In this document: positions 1 to 6,142 of the stretch, one piece after another
Layout of the letters: each line of letters opens with the position of its first letter
How positions within the stretch are numbered: the first letter of the stretch is position 1
Assembly: GCA_964615585.1 (NCBI GenBank)
Contig: CAZTNS010000157.1
Span: forward strand, 1 to 6,641
DNA length: 6,641 nt
Origin: JAQIBY01 sp964615585
Lineage (GTDB): Bacteria > Bacteroidota > Bacteroidia > Bacteroidales > ML635J-15
Direction: 5' to 3'
Notes under the pieces: generated by a model
Database searches by the model: none
What the model saw: only the letters and a program-made list of their open reading frames with translations
What the model was told of the DNA's origin: nothing
Position numbers and translations under genes: made by a program

Positions 1-684
1 GGTGAAATGCAATATTGGAATGGTTCGGAATGGATAACTGTTGCTGCTGGCGATGAAGGACAAGTTTTAACTTTCACAGGAGGTGTGCCTACATGGAAAA
101 CACAATTGGAAGAAGGGGAAGTAGAAAACCCCATCACAGGCAAAATCTGGATGGACCGTAACCTTGGAGCTTCTCAGGAAGCAACAAGTAGCACAGATGC
201 AGCTTCTTACGGCGATTTATACCAATGGGGGCGTGGCACAGACGGCCATCAAATAAGAACATCTGGTACAACCGCTACATTAAGCAGTAGCGACACACCT
301 GGGCATGGCAATTTTATTTTAGCACAAGGCAGCCCTTATGACTGGCGCAGCCCACAAAACGATAACCTTTGGCAAGGCGTAAGCGGCACTAATAACCCTT
401 GCCCAAGTGGTTATCGCCTGCCAACAGATGCAGAATTGGAAGCAGAACGCCTAAGTTGGAGTAGCAACAATTCCGCAGGTGCTTTCGGCTCACCGCTTAA
501 ATTGCCCGTGGCAGGCAACCGCAACGGCGGCGATGGTTCGCTCGACAATGTGGGTTCCTTCGGCTACTATTGGTCAAGTACCGTAGATGGTACCTACTCG
601 CGGTTCTTGATATTCAGCAGCAATGCCGGTATGTACAGCGACTGCCGGGTGTACGGACTCTCTGTGCGTTGTATAAAAGATTAG
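1..684 (+). CDS. FISUMP-domain surface protein, C-terminal part (5' end outside window)
   Basis: The reading frame is open from base 1 (Gly-Glu-Met...), so the Met at 7 is probably internal and the gene starts upstream. 227 residues are visible. Residues 6-32 (YWNGSEW, then GQVLTF...PTW) resemble a linker common in Bacteroidota surface proteins. The FISUMP domain (TIGR02145/Fib_succ_major type, C-type-lectin-like fold) runs from about residue 44 to the end. Its hallmarks are IWMDRNLGA (49-57), GDLYQWGR (71-78), DWRSPQNDNLWQG (114-126), NPCPSGYRLPT (132-142), GYYWSST (188-194) and a terminal GLSVRCIKD. FISUMP proteins are usually secreted or surface-exposed; any binding role here is inferred. 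The gene is richer in GC than its neighbours (63% over 481-540, counted by hand, against 32% over a sample of dnaA). The C-terminal codons look like a retroelement variable region (see findings). The family call is firm; the ligand is unknown. Confidence 0.85.
   Translation, partial: GEMQYWNGSEWITVAAGDEGQVLTFTGGVPTWKTQLEEGEVENPITGKIWMDRNLGASQEATSSTDAASYGDLYQWGRGTDGHQIRTSGTTATLSSSDTPGHGNFILAQGSPYDWRSPQNDNLWQGVSGTNNPCPSGYRLPTDAELEAERLSWSSNNSAGAFGSPLKLPVAGNRNGGDGSLDNVGSFGYYWSSTVDGTYSRFLIFSSNAGMYSDCRVYGLSVRCIKD
583..660 (+). other. Possible DGR-type variable region in the FISUMP tail
   Basis: The stretch lies between the conserved YYWSST and SVRC motifs, where known retroelement-diversified lectin-fold proteins vary. 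Four successive codons at 634-645 read TAC, AGC, GAC, TGC. Each can be reached from AAC by changing only adenines, which is the signature of adenine-specific mutagenesis. Other codons (TAC at 595, TTC at 604, TAC at 652) also fit. No template repeat or reverse transcriptase is present in the window, so this is a pattern-based inference. An ordinary variable FISUMP paralogue would look similar. Confidence 0.35.
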
Positions 685-768
685 AAATGAGTAAGGGGGA
701 ACCGTCCTGATATAAGTTTTTACTATATGATGTATAAACACCATAATAATAAAATGAGTTTGGATTTT

Positions 769-837
769 AAATAATGGTTTGACCTTTTATGAACCGTCAT
801 GTTTATTTTCTTTTTCTACATTACAAAACCATTATTT
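769..837. repeat. Perfect 12-bp inverted repeat between convergent genes
   Basis: AAATAATGGTTT at 769-780 is the exact reverse complement of AAACCATTATTT at 826-837, with a 45-base spacer. The spacer contains a T-rich run on the + strand (about 802-817). It lies in the 169-base gap between the 3' ends of the FISUMP gene and the beta-barrel gene, where a bidirectional terminator would be expected. Neither arm is followed directly by a clean T-run, so the terminator reading is uncertain. It could also be a remnant or regulatory palindrome. Confidence 0.5.
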
Positions 838-853
838 GTGCTTTATGATGAAT

Positions 854-1474
854 TCAAAAACTCCACGCTACCCGGGTATTAATCCCTGCCAATAAAAAGT
901 GACGTTGATAAAACTCCTGGGGCACAGGAAAAATTGAAGTAACCTGTACTTCCGGTTCTATGCCAATATTCAGATTTGAACTGGGGCTGTAATTAAACGA
1001 TGCGCCACCAATGATACCCATTCCGTTTTGATTTAAATTATTGTCATCTTGAAATTCTATGCTTATGGATAAGCCTCCATGTATTGCAAACCAATTTGTT
1101 ATGTTATACTGCAAGCGAACAGGTAAATATGCTATTTCTGAATAATGCGTGTATTTTTCCGGAACATCAGCTTGTTGTATCAGAGAATGGTACAGGTTTT
1201 CAGTTTTAAGATAATACAATCCAAAACCCATGCTCATGTGCGAATCCATAGGGACCATGAGATTTATACCATATTGCATGCCCGGGCCGTCATCAAACCG
1301 CCCTGTTTTCCGGAGTTCTGAAAATCGAAAAATATGATTGTTATATATGCCTGCTGATATTCCGAATTCTTTCCTGGTGCTATCCGGTGGATTTACAATC
1401 TTATCCGGTTGTCCGTAGCAAATAACAATACCCGGAATACATAATAACGCCAGCAATAAATTCACTTTTTTCAT
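854..1474 (-). CDS. Outer-membrane beta-barrel protein
   Basis: This is a 206-residue protein. The start is placed at the Met of MKKVNLLLALLCIPG, because it opens a classic signal peptide (basic end, then a hydrophobic core to about residue 20, probable cleavage near CYGQ). The frame stays open for another 90 codons upstream, but that extension overlaps siaC and looks non-coding. Cys19 is not in a good lipobox, since Ile precedes it. The mature part has alternating beta-strand patterns (FGISAGIYN, YGINLMVPM, MGFGLYYLK, YLPVRLQYNI, FAIHGGLSISIEF, GIIGGASFNY, LNIGIEPEVQV, HFLLAGINTRVAWSF). It ends in Phe, as many outer-membrane barrels do for BAM recognition. The size suggests about eight strands, of the general 'outer membrane beta-barrel' type in Bacteroidota. 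The specific role is unknown. It lies 172 bases downstream of siaC on the same strand. Confidence 0.75.
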   Translation of the reverse strand: MKKVNLLLALLCIPGIVICYGQPDKIVNPPDSTRKEFGISAGIYNNHIFRFSELRKTGRFDDGPGMQYGINLMVPMDSHMSMGFGLYYLKTENLYHSLIQQADVPEKYTHYSEIAYLPVRLQYNITNWFAIHGGLSISIEFQDDNNLNQNGMGIIGGASFNYSPSSNLNIGIEPEVQVTSIFPVPQEFYQRHFLLAGINTRVAWSF

Positions 1475-1600
1475 TTCACTTCCAATTTTCCTTATCACTA
1501 CATCAAAAATCATGACAATTTTATTCAACGCTATACTATAATATAATTTATTAGGTATAAAACGAAACAAACCAAAACATATTTTACTAAAAAGCAGCGG

Positions 1601-1608
1601 CAAAGGTA
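1601..1608 (-). promoter_or_regulatory. Candidate Bacteroidota -7 element for the beta-barrel gene
   Basis: On the minus strand this reads TACCTTTG, an exact match to the Bacteroidota -7 consensus TAnnTTTG. It lies in the 172-base gap after siaC and would give a leader of roughly 120 bases. No convincing -33 TTTG is found at the usual 19-21 base spacing, so it may be a chance match in AT-rich DNA. Confidence 0.35.
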
Positions 1609-1646
1609 GTTTTTTACAACTAAAGTACCTGGATGAAGCAATATTA

Positions 1647-2012
1647 TTATATTCGGGTAAAAATAAAATCGGCAGAAAGCATGTCTTCAAAATCTTCGCC
1701 GCTTTCCAGCATGTCTTCATCACCTTGTTCGTATTGCCATTCAATGCTTAGCTTTGGTATGGTGGCTTGAAGTGTTTTCATCAGGTCGTAAATGTACTTG
1801 GCAGATAGCGTGTTGAAATAGGAAAAGCAAAACGCCACTGTGTCAATCTTGTTGTTATCATGTATAAGATTAGTTATGCGTGTGGAGGCGTTTGCGTAAA
1901 ATGACCGTGGGTCCTCAGCTATGGACTTACCTGTCATGATTAGTTTGTTGTTGCTTTTGTCGAACAACAATGCGGGCGTGTCCGGTGTTTCTTTGATAAG
2001 TTCAGTTGACAT
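1647..2012 (-). CDS. siaC: SiaC-family regulatory phosphoprotein (DUF1987)
   Basis: This 121-residue protein is close to the usual length of the family (Pseudomonas SiaC is about 126). It shows the family pattern: an N-terminal TPALLFD strand, FNTLSAKYIYDLMKTL (66-81) and the acidic tail YEQGDEDMLESGEDFEDML (94-112). The fold is STAS-like. Thr68 in the FNTLS motif matches the threonine that SiaB phosphorylates in Pseudomonas aeruginosa SiaC. There, unphosphorylated SiaC binds and activates the diguanylate cyclase SiaD. The start codon overlaps the end of siaB by 11 bases, so translation is probably coupled. No diguanylate cyclase is in the window, so the downstream partner is unknown. The protein is probably cytoplasmic. 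The gene symbol is given at family level. Confidence 0.85.
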   Translation of the reverse strand: MSTELIKETPDTPALLFDKSNNKLIMTGKSIAEDPRSFYANASTRITNLIHDNNKIDTVAFCFSYFNTLSAKYIYDLMKTLQATIPKLSIEWQYEQGDEDMLESGEDFEDMLSADFIFTRI

Positions 2013-2493
2013 GGATGTGAAGTTTTATTGAAACATATACTTTGGTTTCTGTCAATTTATATTTTATGTCCGGGAAATGATTGCTTTTACTGATCATTTG
2101 CAACAATCCTGTGCCTGGTTTATTGGGGTGTTGCCATCTCGATTTAATCTCCTTTTTCAGCTCGTCATCCGATAAACCTTCAGCCGTTTGTAGTTCTTTT
2201 TCAATGGCTTTTGTATTATTCAATTCGATGTTGTTGACGCCCGCTAAAATGATTTCTTCATCTTCCTTCCACATAAAAACAACCCCGTCGTTTCCGGTTT
2301 GGTGTTTTTGAATGTTTTGCATCAGTTCCGCAAAAACAAACATGGTTCTTTTCCTGTATTTTACAGGATAGTTGCTCAGTGCTTTTTCCATGTTATCCAT
2401 AAGCACAGGGAGCGGGGTTTTTGATTCCAGGATCATATCCGGAGGAGGATAATCCGGATAAAATTGAGGCGCTATGGTGAATGTTTTTGTCAT
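2002..2493 (-). CDS. siaB: SiaB-family protein kinase (DUF6272, GHKL ATPase fold)
   Basis: The 163-residue protein has a GHKL-type ATP-binding fold. The N-box ExxxNxxxH is intact (Glu56, Asn60, His64 in FAELMQNIQKH). A G2-like loop follows at 124-133 (NKPGTGLLQM). The classical DxGxG G1 box is not evident: the equivalent stretch reads ILAGVNNIE (82-90), as expected for SiaB-like kinases, where G1 is degenerate. In the SiaABCD pathway SiaB phosphorylates SiaC on a threonine, and the SiaC-like protein encoded next carries that threonine. The ATG abuts the stop codon of the LOG gene with zero gap, and the 3' end overlaps siaC by 11 bases. The three genes therefore almost certainly form one operon. 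An anti-sigma-factor-like kinase is the nearest alternative, but the adjacent SiaC makes SiaB the better call. Confidence 0.82.
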   Translation of the reverse strand: MTKTFTIAPQFYPDYPPPDMILESKTPLPVLMDNMEKALSNYPVKYRKRTMFVFAELMQNIQKHQTGNDGVVFMWKEDEEIILAGVNNIELNNTKAIEKELQTAEGLSDDELKKEIKSRWQHPNKPGTGLLQMISKSNHFPDIKYKLTETKVYVSIKLHIHVN

Positions 2494-3066
2494 TTATTGT
2501 TTCAGGTATTTATCGTAAACGTGTTTATGCCGGTATGTGTTGATGGCTTTGATGGCCTCTTCTTCACCTGTTTGAAAAGAATACAGGTGGCGGTAATCCT
2601 CAATAGCAAACCCGTTGTTGTACATGTTTTCAAAATGCTGATAAAGGGTGTCGTAATAACCAAACATGTTCAGTATCACAATGGCTTTGTTGTGGTATTG
2701 CAATTGTTTGAGTGTGATAACTTCCATCAGCTCTTCCAGGGTCCCAAAGCCACCCGGTAGTGCAAGAAAAGCACCGGCTTTTTGCCGCATCAATGATTTT
2801 CTTGTTTTCATGTCTTTGGTGATGATCAGTTTATCATCATATTCTGAAACCACCCCTTTGATGTTCAATTTTTCCGGGATGACACCGGTAATGTAAGTAT
2901 TTTCTTTTCTTGCAGCATCAGCCAGGGCTCCCATTATGCCAATTTTTCCGGCCCCATATATAATGGAGTGCCCGGATTTTCCAATGAGGGAACCCATTTT
3001 TGCTGCGCTGGCGTAATACTTTTGATCCAGATCAACGCTTGATCCGCAAAACACACATATTTTCAT
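2494..3066 (-). CDS. LOG-family (TIGR00730) nucleotide 5'-monophosphate phosphoribohydrolase
   Basis: The 190-residue protein has the Rossmann-like LOG/lysine-decarboxylase-like fold at its normal length. Motifs in order are VFCGSS (5-10), YGAGKIGIMG (37-46, a variant of the usual YGGGxxGLMG), DMKTRK (85-90, the position of the family's MHxRK) and PGGFGTLEE (104-112). The last two supply the conserved catalytic Arg89 and Glu112. Characterised LOG proteins hydrolyse nucleoside 5'-monophosphates or cytokinin ribotides to free base and ribose 5-phosphate. Older annotations call them lysine decarboxylases, which is misleading. It is the first gene of a minus-strand operon with siaB and siaC. The start faces the divergent small-protein gene across 42 bases. 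Histidine is absent from the MHxRK position, but the Arg and Lys are kept. The actual substrate cannot be told from sequence. Confidence 0.88.
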   Translation of the reverse strand: MKICVFCGSSVDLDQKYYASAAKMGSLIGKSGHSIIYGAGKIGIMGALADAARKENTYITGVIPEKLNIKGVVSEYDDKLIITKDMKTRKSLMRQKAGAFLALPGGFGTLEELMEVITLKQLQYHNKAIVILNMFGYYDTLYQHFENMYNNGFAIEDYRHLYSFQTGEEEAIKAINTYRHKHVYDKYLKQ

Positions 3067-3074
3067 TATTTTTG
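3067..3074 (+). promoter_or_regulatory. Candidate -7 element for the small membrane protein gene
   Basis: TATTTTTG matches the Bacteroidota TAnnTTTG consensus and lies 34 bases before the ATG at 3109, within the 42-base divergent gap. The best upstream TTG (3039-3041) is 25 bases away, longer than the usual 19-21, so support is modest. Confidence 0.3.
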
Positions 3075-3108
3075 CATTTTAATCAGCCATTAAATCTAAT
3101 AAAAATTT

Positions 3109-3507
3109 ATGAAACGGCAGAAAATTTTAAGGATACTGATTTTTGTTTTGATGGTATTTTCATTGCTTTTTATTGGAACAGGGATGTTTTTACACAAATA
3201 TAATCTTGTTTTTGAAAATCATTCTGACCATGATGTGTTGCTTCAGGTACAATTTAATAATGCTGGTAAAGATTCTGTTTATCTTGTAAAGCCTGGCCAT
3301 AACAAGGTAATTGTTGAAACACAAACCTTGAAAAAGAAAACAAAAAATCAATTATGTAAAGAATTTATAAACGATCTGAATGAACTTAATTTATTTTTTT
3401 CTGATGGTTCAGGTTTCGTTAATCTTATAGAAACTAAAGATGAATGGCTGTTGATTTCGGATAAGAAACAAAAGAAAATTTGTATCGTTTTTTCAGATGA
3501 TAAATAA
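3109..3507 (+). CDS. Small membrane-anchored protein of unknown function
   Basis: This is a 132-residue protein that I do not recognise. It begins with a basic stretch (MKRQKILR), followed by one hydrophobic segment at about 9-28. That segment is either a signal anchor or an uncleaved signal peptide, and there is no lipobox cysteine. The rest is soluble and probably periplasmic or cell-surface. It includes a beta-rich part (VLLQVQF, DSVYLVKPG, NKVIVETQTL at about 43-73), a lysine-rich KKKTKN (76-80) and a final beta-rich part ending ICIVFSDDK. The beta pattern around NHSDHDVLLQVQFNN recalls small Ig-like or DUF-type domains, without a specific match. It is divergent from the LOG operon and is followed by a likely terminator, so it is probably transcribed alone. 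Its AT-rich composition matches the neighbours. It is likely real because it has a coherent N-terminal anchor and no better competing frame. Confidence 0.6.
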   Translation: MKRQKILRILIFVLMVFSLLFIGTGMFLHKYNLVFENHSDHDVLLQVQFNNAGKDSVYLVKPGHNKVIVETQTLKKKTKNQLCKEFINDLNELNLFFSDGSGFVNLIETKDEWLLISDKKQKKICIVFSDDK

Positions 3508-3590
3508 AATTGGAAAAGTTTTTTTTGTCTTGATAAATTGTTCTATTTTTATCATCCCAAAATTCCGGATATGTTATGAGAATGATTGGG

Positions 3591-3642
3591 AGATGTGCAG
3601 TAAAGACGGTTTTTAACTTGCACATCTGTAAATTGTTTTTTT
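3591..3642 (+). terminator. Likely intrinsic terminator of the small membrane protein gene
   Basis: A perfect 9-bp stem, AGATGTGCA (3591-3599) with TGCACATCT (3619-3627), continues inward as G3600-C3617 and TAAA (3601-3604) with TTTA (3612-3615). A3616 and T3618 are bulged, leaving a 7-base loop (3605-3611). Eight bases after the stem comes a run of seven T (3636-3642). It lies 83 bases after the stop codon and 120 bases before dnaA. A palindromic operator for dnaA is the alternative. Confidence 0.5.
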
Positions 3643-3764
3643 AACCATTTGAGGTTTACGTACATAAAAGATTAATGAAAAAAAATACGGTTTGTTTTGC
3701 TCAAGTCATATATTTTTTACAAATTGCTTGAAAAATCAAATCAGAATTTGAAAAATGGTAATTG
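3643..3764 (+). promoter_or_regulatory. dnaA upstream region, presumed promoter
   Basis: This AT-rich stretch between the likely terminator and the dnaA ATG must hold the dnaA promoter if the terminator works. The best pattern is a TTTG at 3696-3699 followed 18 bases later by TACAAATTG (3718-3726), a poor match to the -33/-7 consensus. No copy of the DnaA box TTATNCACA was found on either strand, so there is no sign of oriC or of classical DnaA autoregulation here. Confidence 0.25.
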
Positions 3765-5192
3765 ATGTTAAAAGATGTTGAAAAAACATGGAATGAGTGT
3801 CTGAAAATAATTAGTGACAATGTGCCAAAAATTAGTTTCAGAACATGGTTTGAGCCAATCAAACCATTAAAACTGGAAGATGATATTCTGACCATACAGG
3901 TTCCCAGTACATTCTTTTATGAGTTTTTGGAAGAACAATACATTGATTTACTGAAAAAAAGCCTCACTAAAGTTGTTGGCCCCGGTGTTAAGCTGGAGTA
4001 TAATGTAATAATGGGAGACAACGGATTCAGCAAGCAACCTTATACCGTCAAGATTCCTACAAGTGATAAATCAGGATTGAAAAACAAACCTGTACAAGTC
4101 CCTATTGATAAAGACAGTGCATCAATTAAAAACCCTTTTGTTATTCCGGGTCTGAAAAAAATGCATGTTGATCCGCAATTGAATGGGGAGAATTCCTTTA
4201 ATAATTTTGTGGAAGGAGAATGTAACAGGTTGGCCAGGTCAGCAGGTTATGCCGTAGCAGAAAAACCTGGTGGTACGGCTTTTAATCCTTTGTTTGTTTA
4301 TGGCGCCCCCGGACTTGGGAAAACACATTTGGCTCAGGCCATTGGTATTGAAGTAAAAAACAGGTTTCCTGAAAAAACCGTTTTATATGTGGATGCCAAT
4401 AAGTTTCAAACTCAATATACCGAAGCCATAAGGAAAAACAACCGCAACGATTTTGTGCATTTTTATCAAATGATAGATGTGCTTATTGTTGATGATGTTC
4501 AATATTTTGCACGAAAGGTAGGTACTCAGGATGTGTTTTTCCATATATTCAATCATTTGCATCAAATGGGAAAACAATTGGTTTTGACATCAGATAAACC
4601 ACCTGTAGAGCTGCAAGGATTGGATGATCGACTGTTGAGCCGTTTTAAATGGGGTCTGTCAGCTGATTTGCAGGAACCGGATTTCAACACGCGTATCTCT
4701 ATCCTCAAGAAAAAATCATATCAGGACGGCATTAATATTGATGATGAAGTGTTGGAATATATAGCATCACATATTTCAGAAAGTATCAGAGAACTTGAAG
4801 GTGCATTGATCTCCTTGTTGGCTCAATCTACCCTGAACAGAAAAGATATTTCCCTTGATCTGGCCAAAGTCATGATTGACAAACTTGTAACAAATTCTGA
4901 AAGGGAAGTCTCAATTGATTACATTCAGAAAGTGGTATGCAATTATTTTGGCATGACAGTTGACAAGCTTAATTCAAAAACCAGAAAACGGGAAATTGTG
5001 CAGGCAAGACAAATTGCCATGTATTTTGCTAAAAATATGACCAAATCATCCCTGGCTGCTATTGGAGCTAATATTGGAGGTAAAGACCATGCCACAGTAC
5101 TGCATGCCTGCAAAACCGTTAAAAACCTTCTTGAAACAGACAAAGAGTTTAAGCAATATGTTGATGAAATTGATGAGAAGTTGAAAATGTAG
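3765..5192 (+). CDS. dnaA: Chromosomal replication initiator protein DnaA
   Basis: The 475-residue protein is full length for Bacteroidota DnaA. It binds origin DnaA boxes, oligomerises in the ATP form and opens the duplex for helicase loading. Domain I (about 1-82) carries the family's ISFRTWFEPIKPL. Domain II is a variable linker (about 83-140). Domain III (AAA+, about 141-350) has Walker A GAPGLGKTH (180-188), Walker B VLIVDDVQ (239-246), sensor 1 LVLTSD (272-277), the arginine-finger region LLSRFKWG (290-297, Arg293) and sensor 2 IRELEGALI (341-349, Arg342). Domain IV (about 380-475) has the DNA-binding signature GGKDHATVLHACKTV (438-452), with Lys440 where many bacteria have Arg. The ATG at 3765 is preferred to the in-frame TTG at 3762 because MLKDVEKTW begins like its relatives. 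It is probably monocistronic or weakly linked to the transporter 80 bases downstream. Confidence 0.98.
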   Translation: MLKDVEKTWNECLKIISDNVPKISFRTWFEPIKPLKLEDDILTIQVPSTFFYEFLEEQYIDLLKKSLTKVVGPGVKLEYNVIMGDNGFSKQPYTVKIPTSDKSGLKNKPVQVPIDKDSASIKNPFVIPGLKKMHVDPQLNGENSFNNFVEGECNRLARSAGYAVAEKPGGTAFNPLFVYGAPGLGKTHLAQAIGIEVKNRFPEKTVLYVDANKFQTQYTEAIRKNNRNDFVHFYQMIDVLIVDDVQYFARKVGTQDVFFHIFNHLHQMGKQLVLTSDKPPVELQGLDDRLLSRFKWGLSADLQEPDFNTRISILKKKSYQDGINIDDEVLEYIASHISESIRELEGALISLLAQSTLNRKDISLDLAKVMIDKLVTNSEREVSIDYIQKVVCNYFGMTVDKLNSKTRKREIVQARQIAMYFAKNMTKSSLAAIGANIGGKDHATVLHACKTVKNLLETDKEFKQYVDEIDEKLKM

Positions 5193-5272
5193 TGTTGTAT
5201 TCCTTGTCTTAATGCCTTATTGTTGATATTGTCTTTCTGCTTTTTAGTATCTTGCACAAAAATTTATAAATT

Positions 5273-6139
5273 ATGATTTGGGTATTACTGACAATATTAT
5301 CCGCAACCGGTATTTTTGTGTTTTTTAAATTGCTTGACAGGTACAAACTTCCCAACCTGAATGCCATTGTTATCAATTATTTTGTTGCAGGATTAATTGG
5401 TATCATTATTAGCCCCAACTGTGCGGTAATGCTGAATGTTTTTAATGAAGCCTGGGCCCCGGTGGCTATACTGATTGGGGTTTTATTTATCCTCATGTTT
5501 TTCGTGATCGGATATTCATCCATACATTCAGGGATGTCTATCACAACACTGGCAAGTAAAATGTCGGTTGTCATTCCGATATTGTTTTCGATTATTTATT
5601 ACAAAGAAGCCTTGCCATACATTAAAGTAGTGGGTATGATATTGGCCCTTGGTGGTCTGGTTATGGCTGTTTATAAAAAACAGAAAAACGGGAAATTCAA
5701 TAAGCAGTTTTGGGTTCCTCTCGTTTTATTCGCAGGCATGGGCATTGTCGATTCGTTGGTTAAATATGCACAGGCAGCCTATGTAAACGATGAAATGTCA
5801 TCCATGTTTACCAGCCTCTTGTTTAGCATCTCTTTTATTTCAGGATTGATCATTATGTTTTTTAAACCCACTTATTTTAAATATTTCAGTAACATCCGCC
5901 TTATATTGCTGGGAGCAGGGTTGGGCGTAGTTAATTATGGATCAATATATTTCCTCATCCGCGCTCTGAATTCTGATATTTTTGACAGTTCTGTGATCTT
6001 TGGCATCAACAACATTGGCATTGTAAGCTTGTCAGCCTTTATAGGCTATGTGTTTTTCAAAGAAAGATTAAGTAAGCTCAACTGGACAGGGATGGTTATT
6101 TGTCTGATTGCGATAGGAATATTATACGTTACAAAATAA
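5273..6139 (+). CDS. EamA/DMT-superfamily transporter
   Basis: The 288-residue inner-membrane protein has ten predicted membrane segments, at about 2-18, 31-48, 62-81, 88-109, 117-134, 147-166, 176-197, 208-228, 240-262 and 270-286. They are arranged as the two five-helix halves typical of EamA proteins. Each half ends with the family pattern of an acidic residue after helix 4 or 9 and a glycine-rich last helix: YYKEALPYIKVVGMILALGG and FFKERLSKLNWTGM. DMT members export or exchange small metabolites such as amino acids or nucleobases. The substrate cannot be inferred from this sequence. The ATG follows an AT-rich leader (AAAAATTTATAAATT) without a Shine-Dalgarno sequence, as is normal in Bacteroidota. 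A TATCTTG at 5248-5254 is a near match to a -7 element. The stop is three bases before the next gene, so the two are likely co-transcribed. Confidence 0.88.
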   Translation: MIWVLLTILSATGIFVFFKLLDRYKLPNLNAIVINYFVAGLIGIIISPNCAVMLNVFNEAWAPVAILIGVLFILMFFVIGYSSIHSGMSITTLASKMSVVIPILFSIIYYKEALPYIKVVGMILALGGLVMAVYKKQKNGKFNKQFWVPLVLFAGMGIVDSLVKYAQAAYVNDEMSSMFTSLLFSISFISGLIIMFFKPTYFKYFSNIRLILLGAGLGVVNYGSIYFLIRALNSDIFDSSVIFGINNIGIVSLSAFIGYVFFKERLSKLNWTGMVICLIAIGILYVTK

Positions 6140-6142
6140 GTT

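Noticed and set aside
1414..1422. Lipoprotein reading of the barrel signal peptide (Cys19)
   Set aside because: The residue before the Cys is Ile rather than Gly, Ala or Ser, and the C-terminus looks like a barrel strand.
1475..1744. A 90-codon N-terminal extension of the beta-barrel frame
   Set aside because: It overlaps siaC and has no domain-like features, and the internal Met at 1474 begins a textbook signal peptide.
2081..2896. Plus-strand open frames across siaB and the LOG gene
   Set aside because: They are antisense to two well-supported genes and have no family features.
3508..3764. Possible replication origin next to dnaA
   Set aside because: No TTATNCACA-type DnaA boxes on either strand; only general AT-richness and one hairpin with a T-run.
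3762..3764. TTG as the dnaA start codon
   Set aside because: The ATG immediately after it gives the expected N-terminus, and nothing favours the TTG.
5099..5101. Lys440 in GGKDH of DnaA as a possible defect (usually Arg)
   Set aside because: It is a conservative change and all other domain IV signature residues are present.
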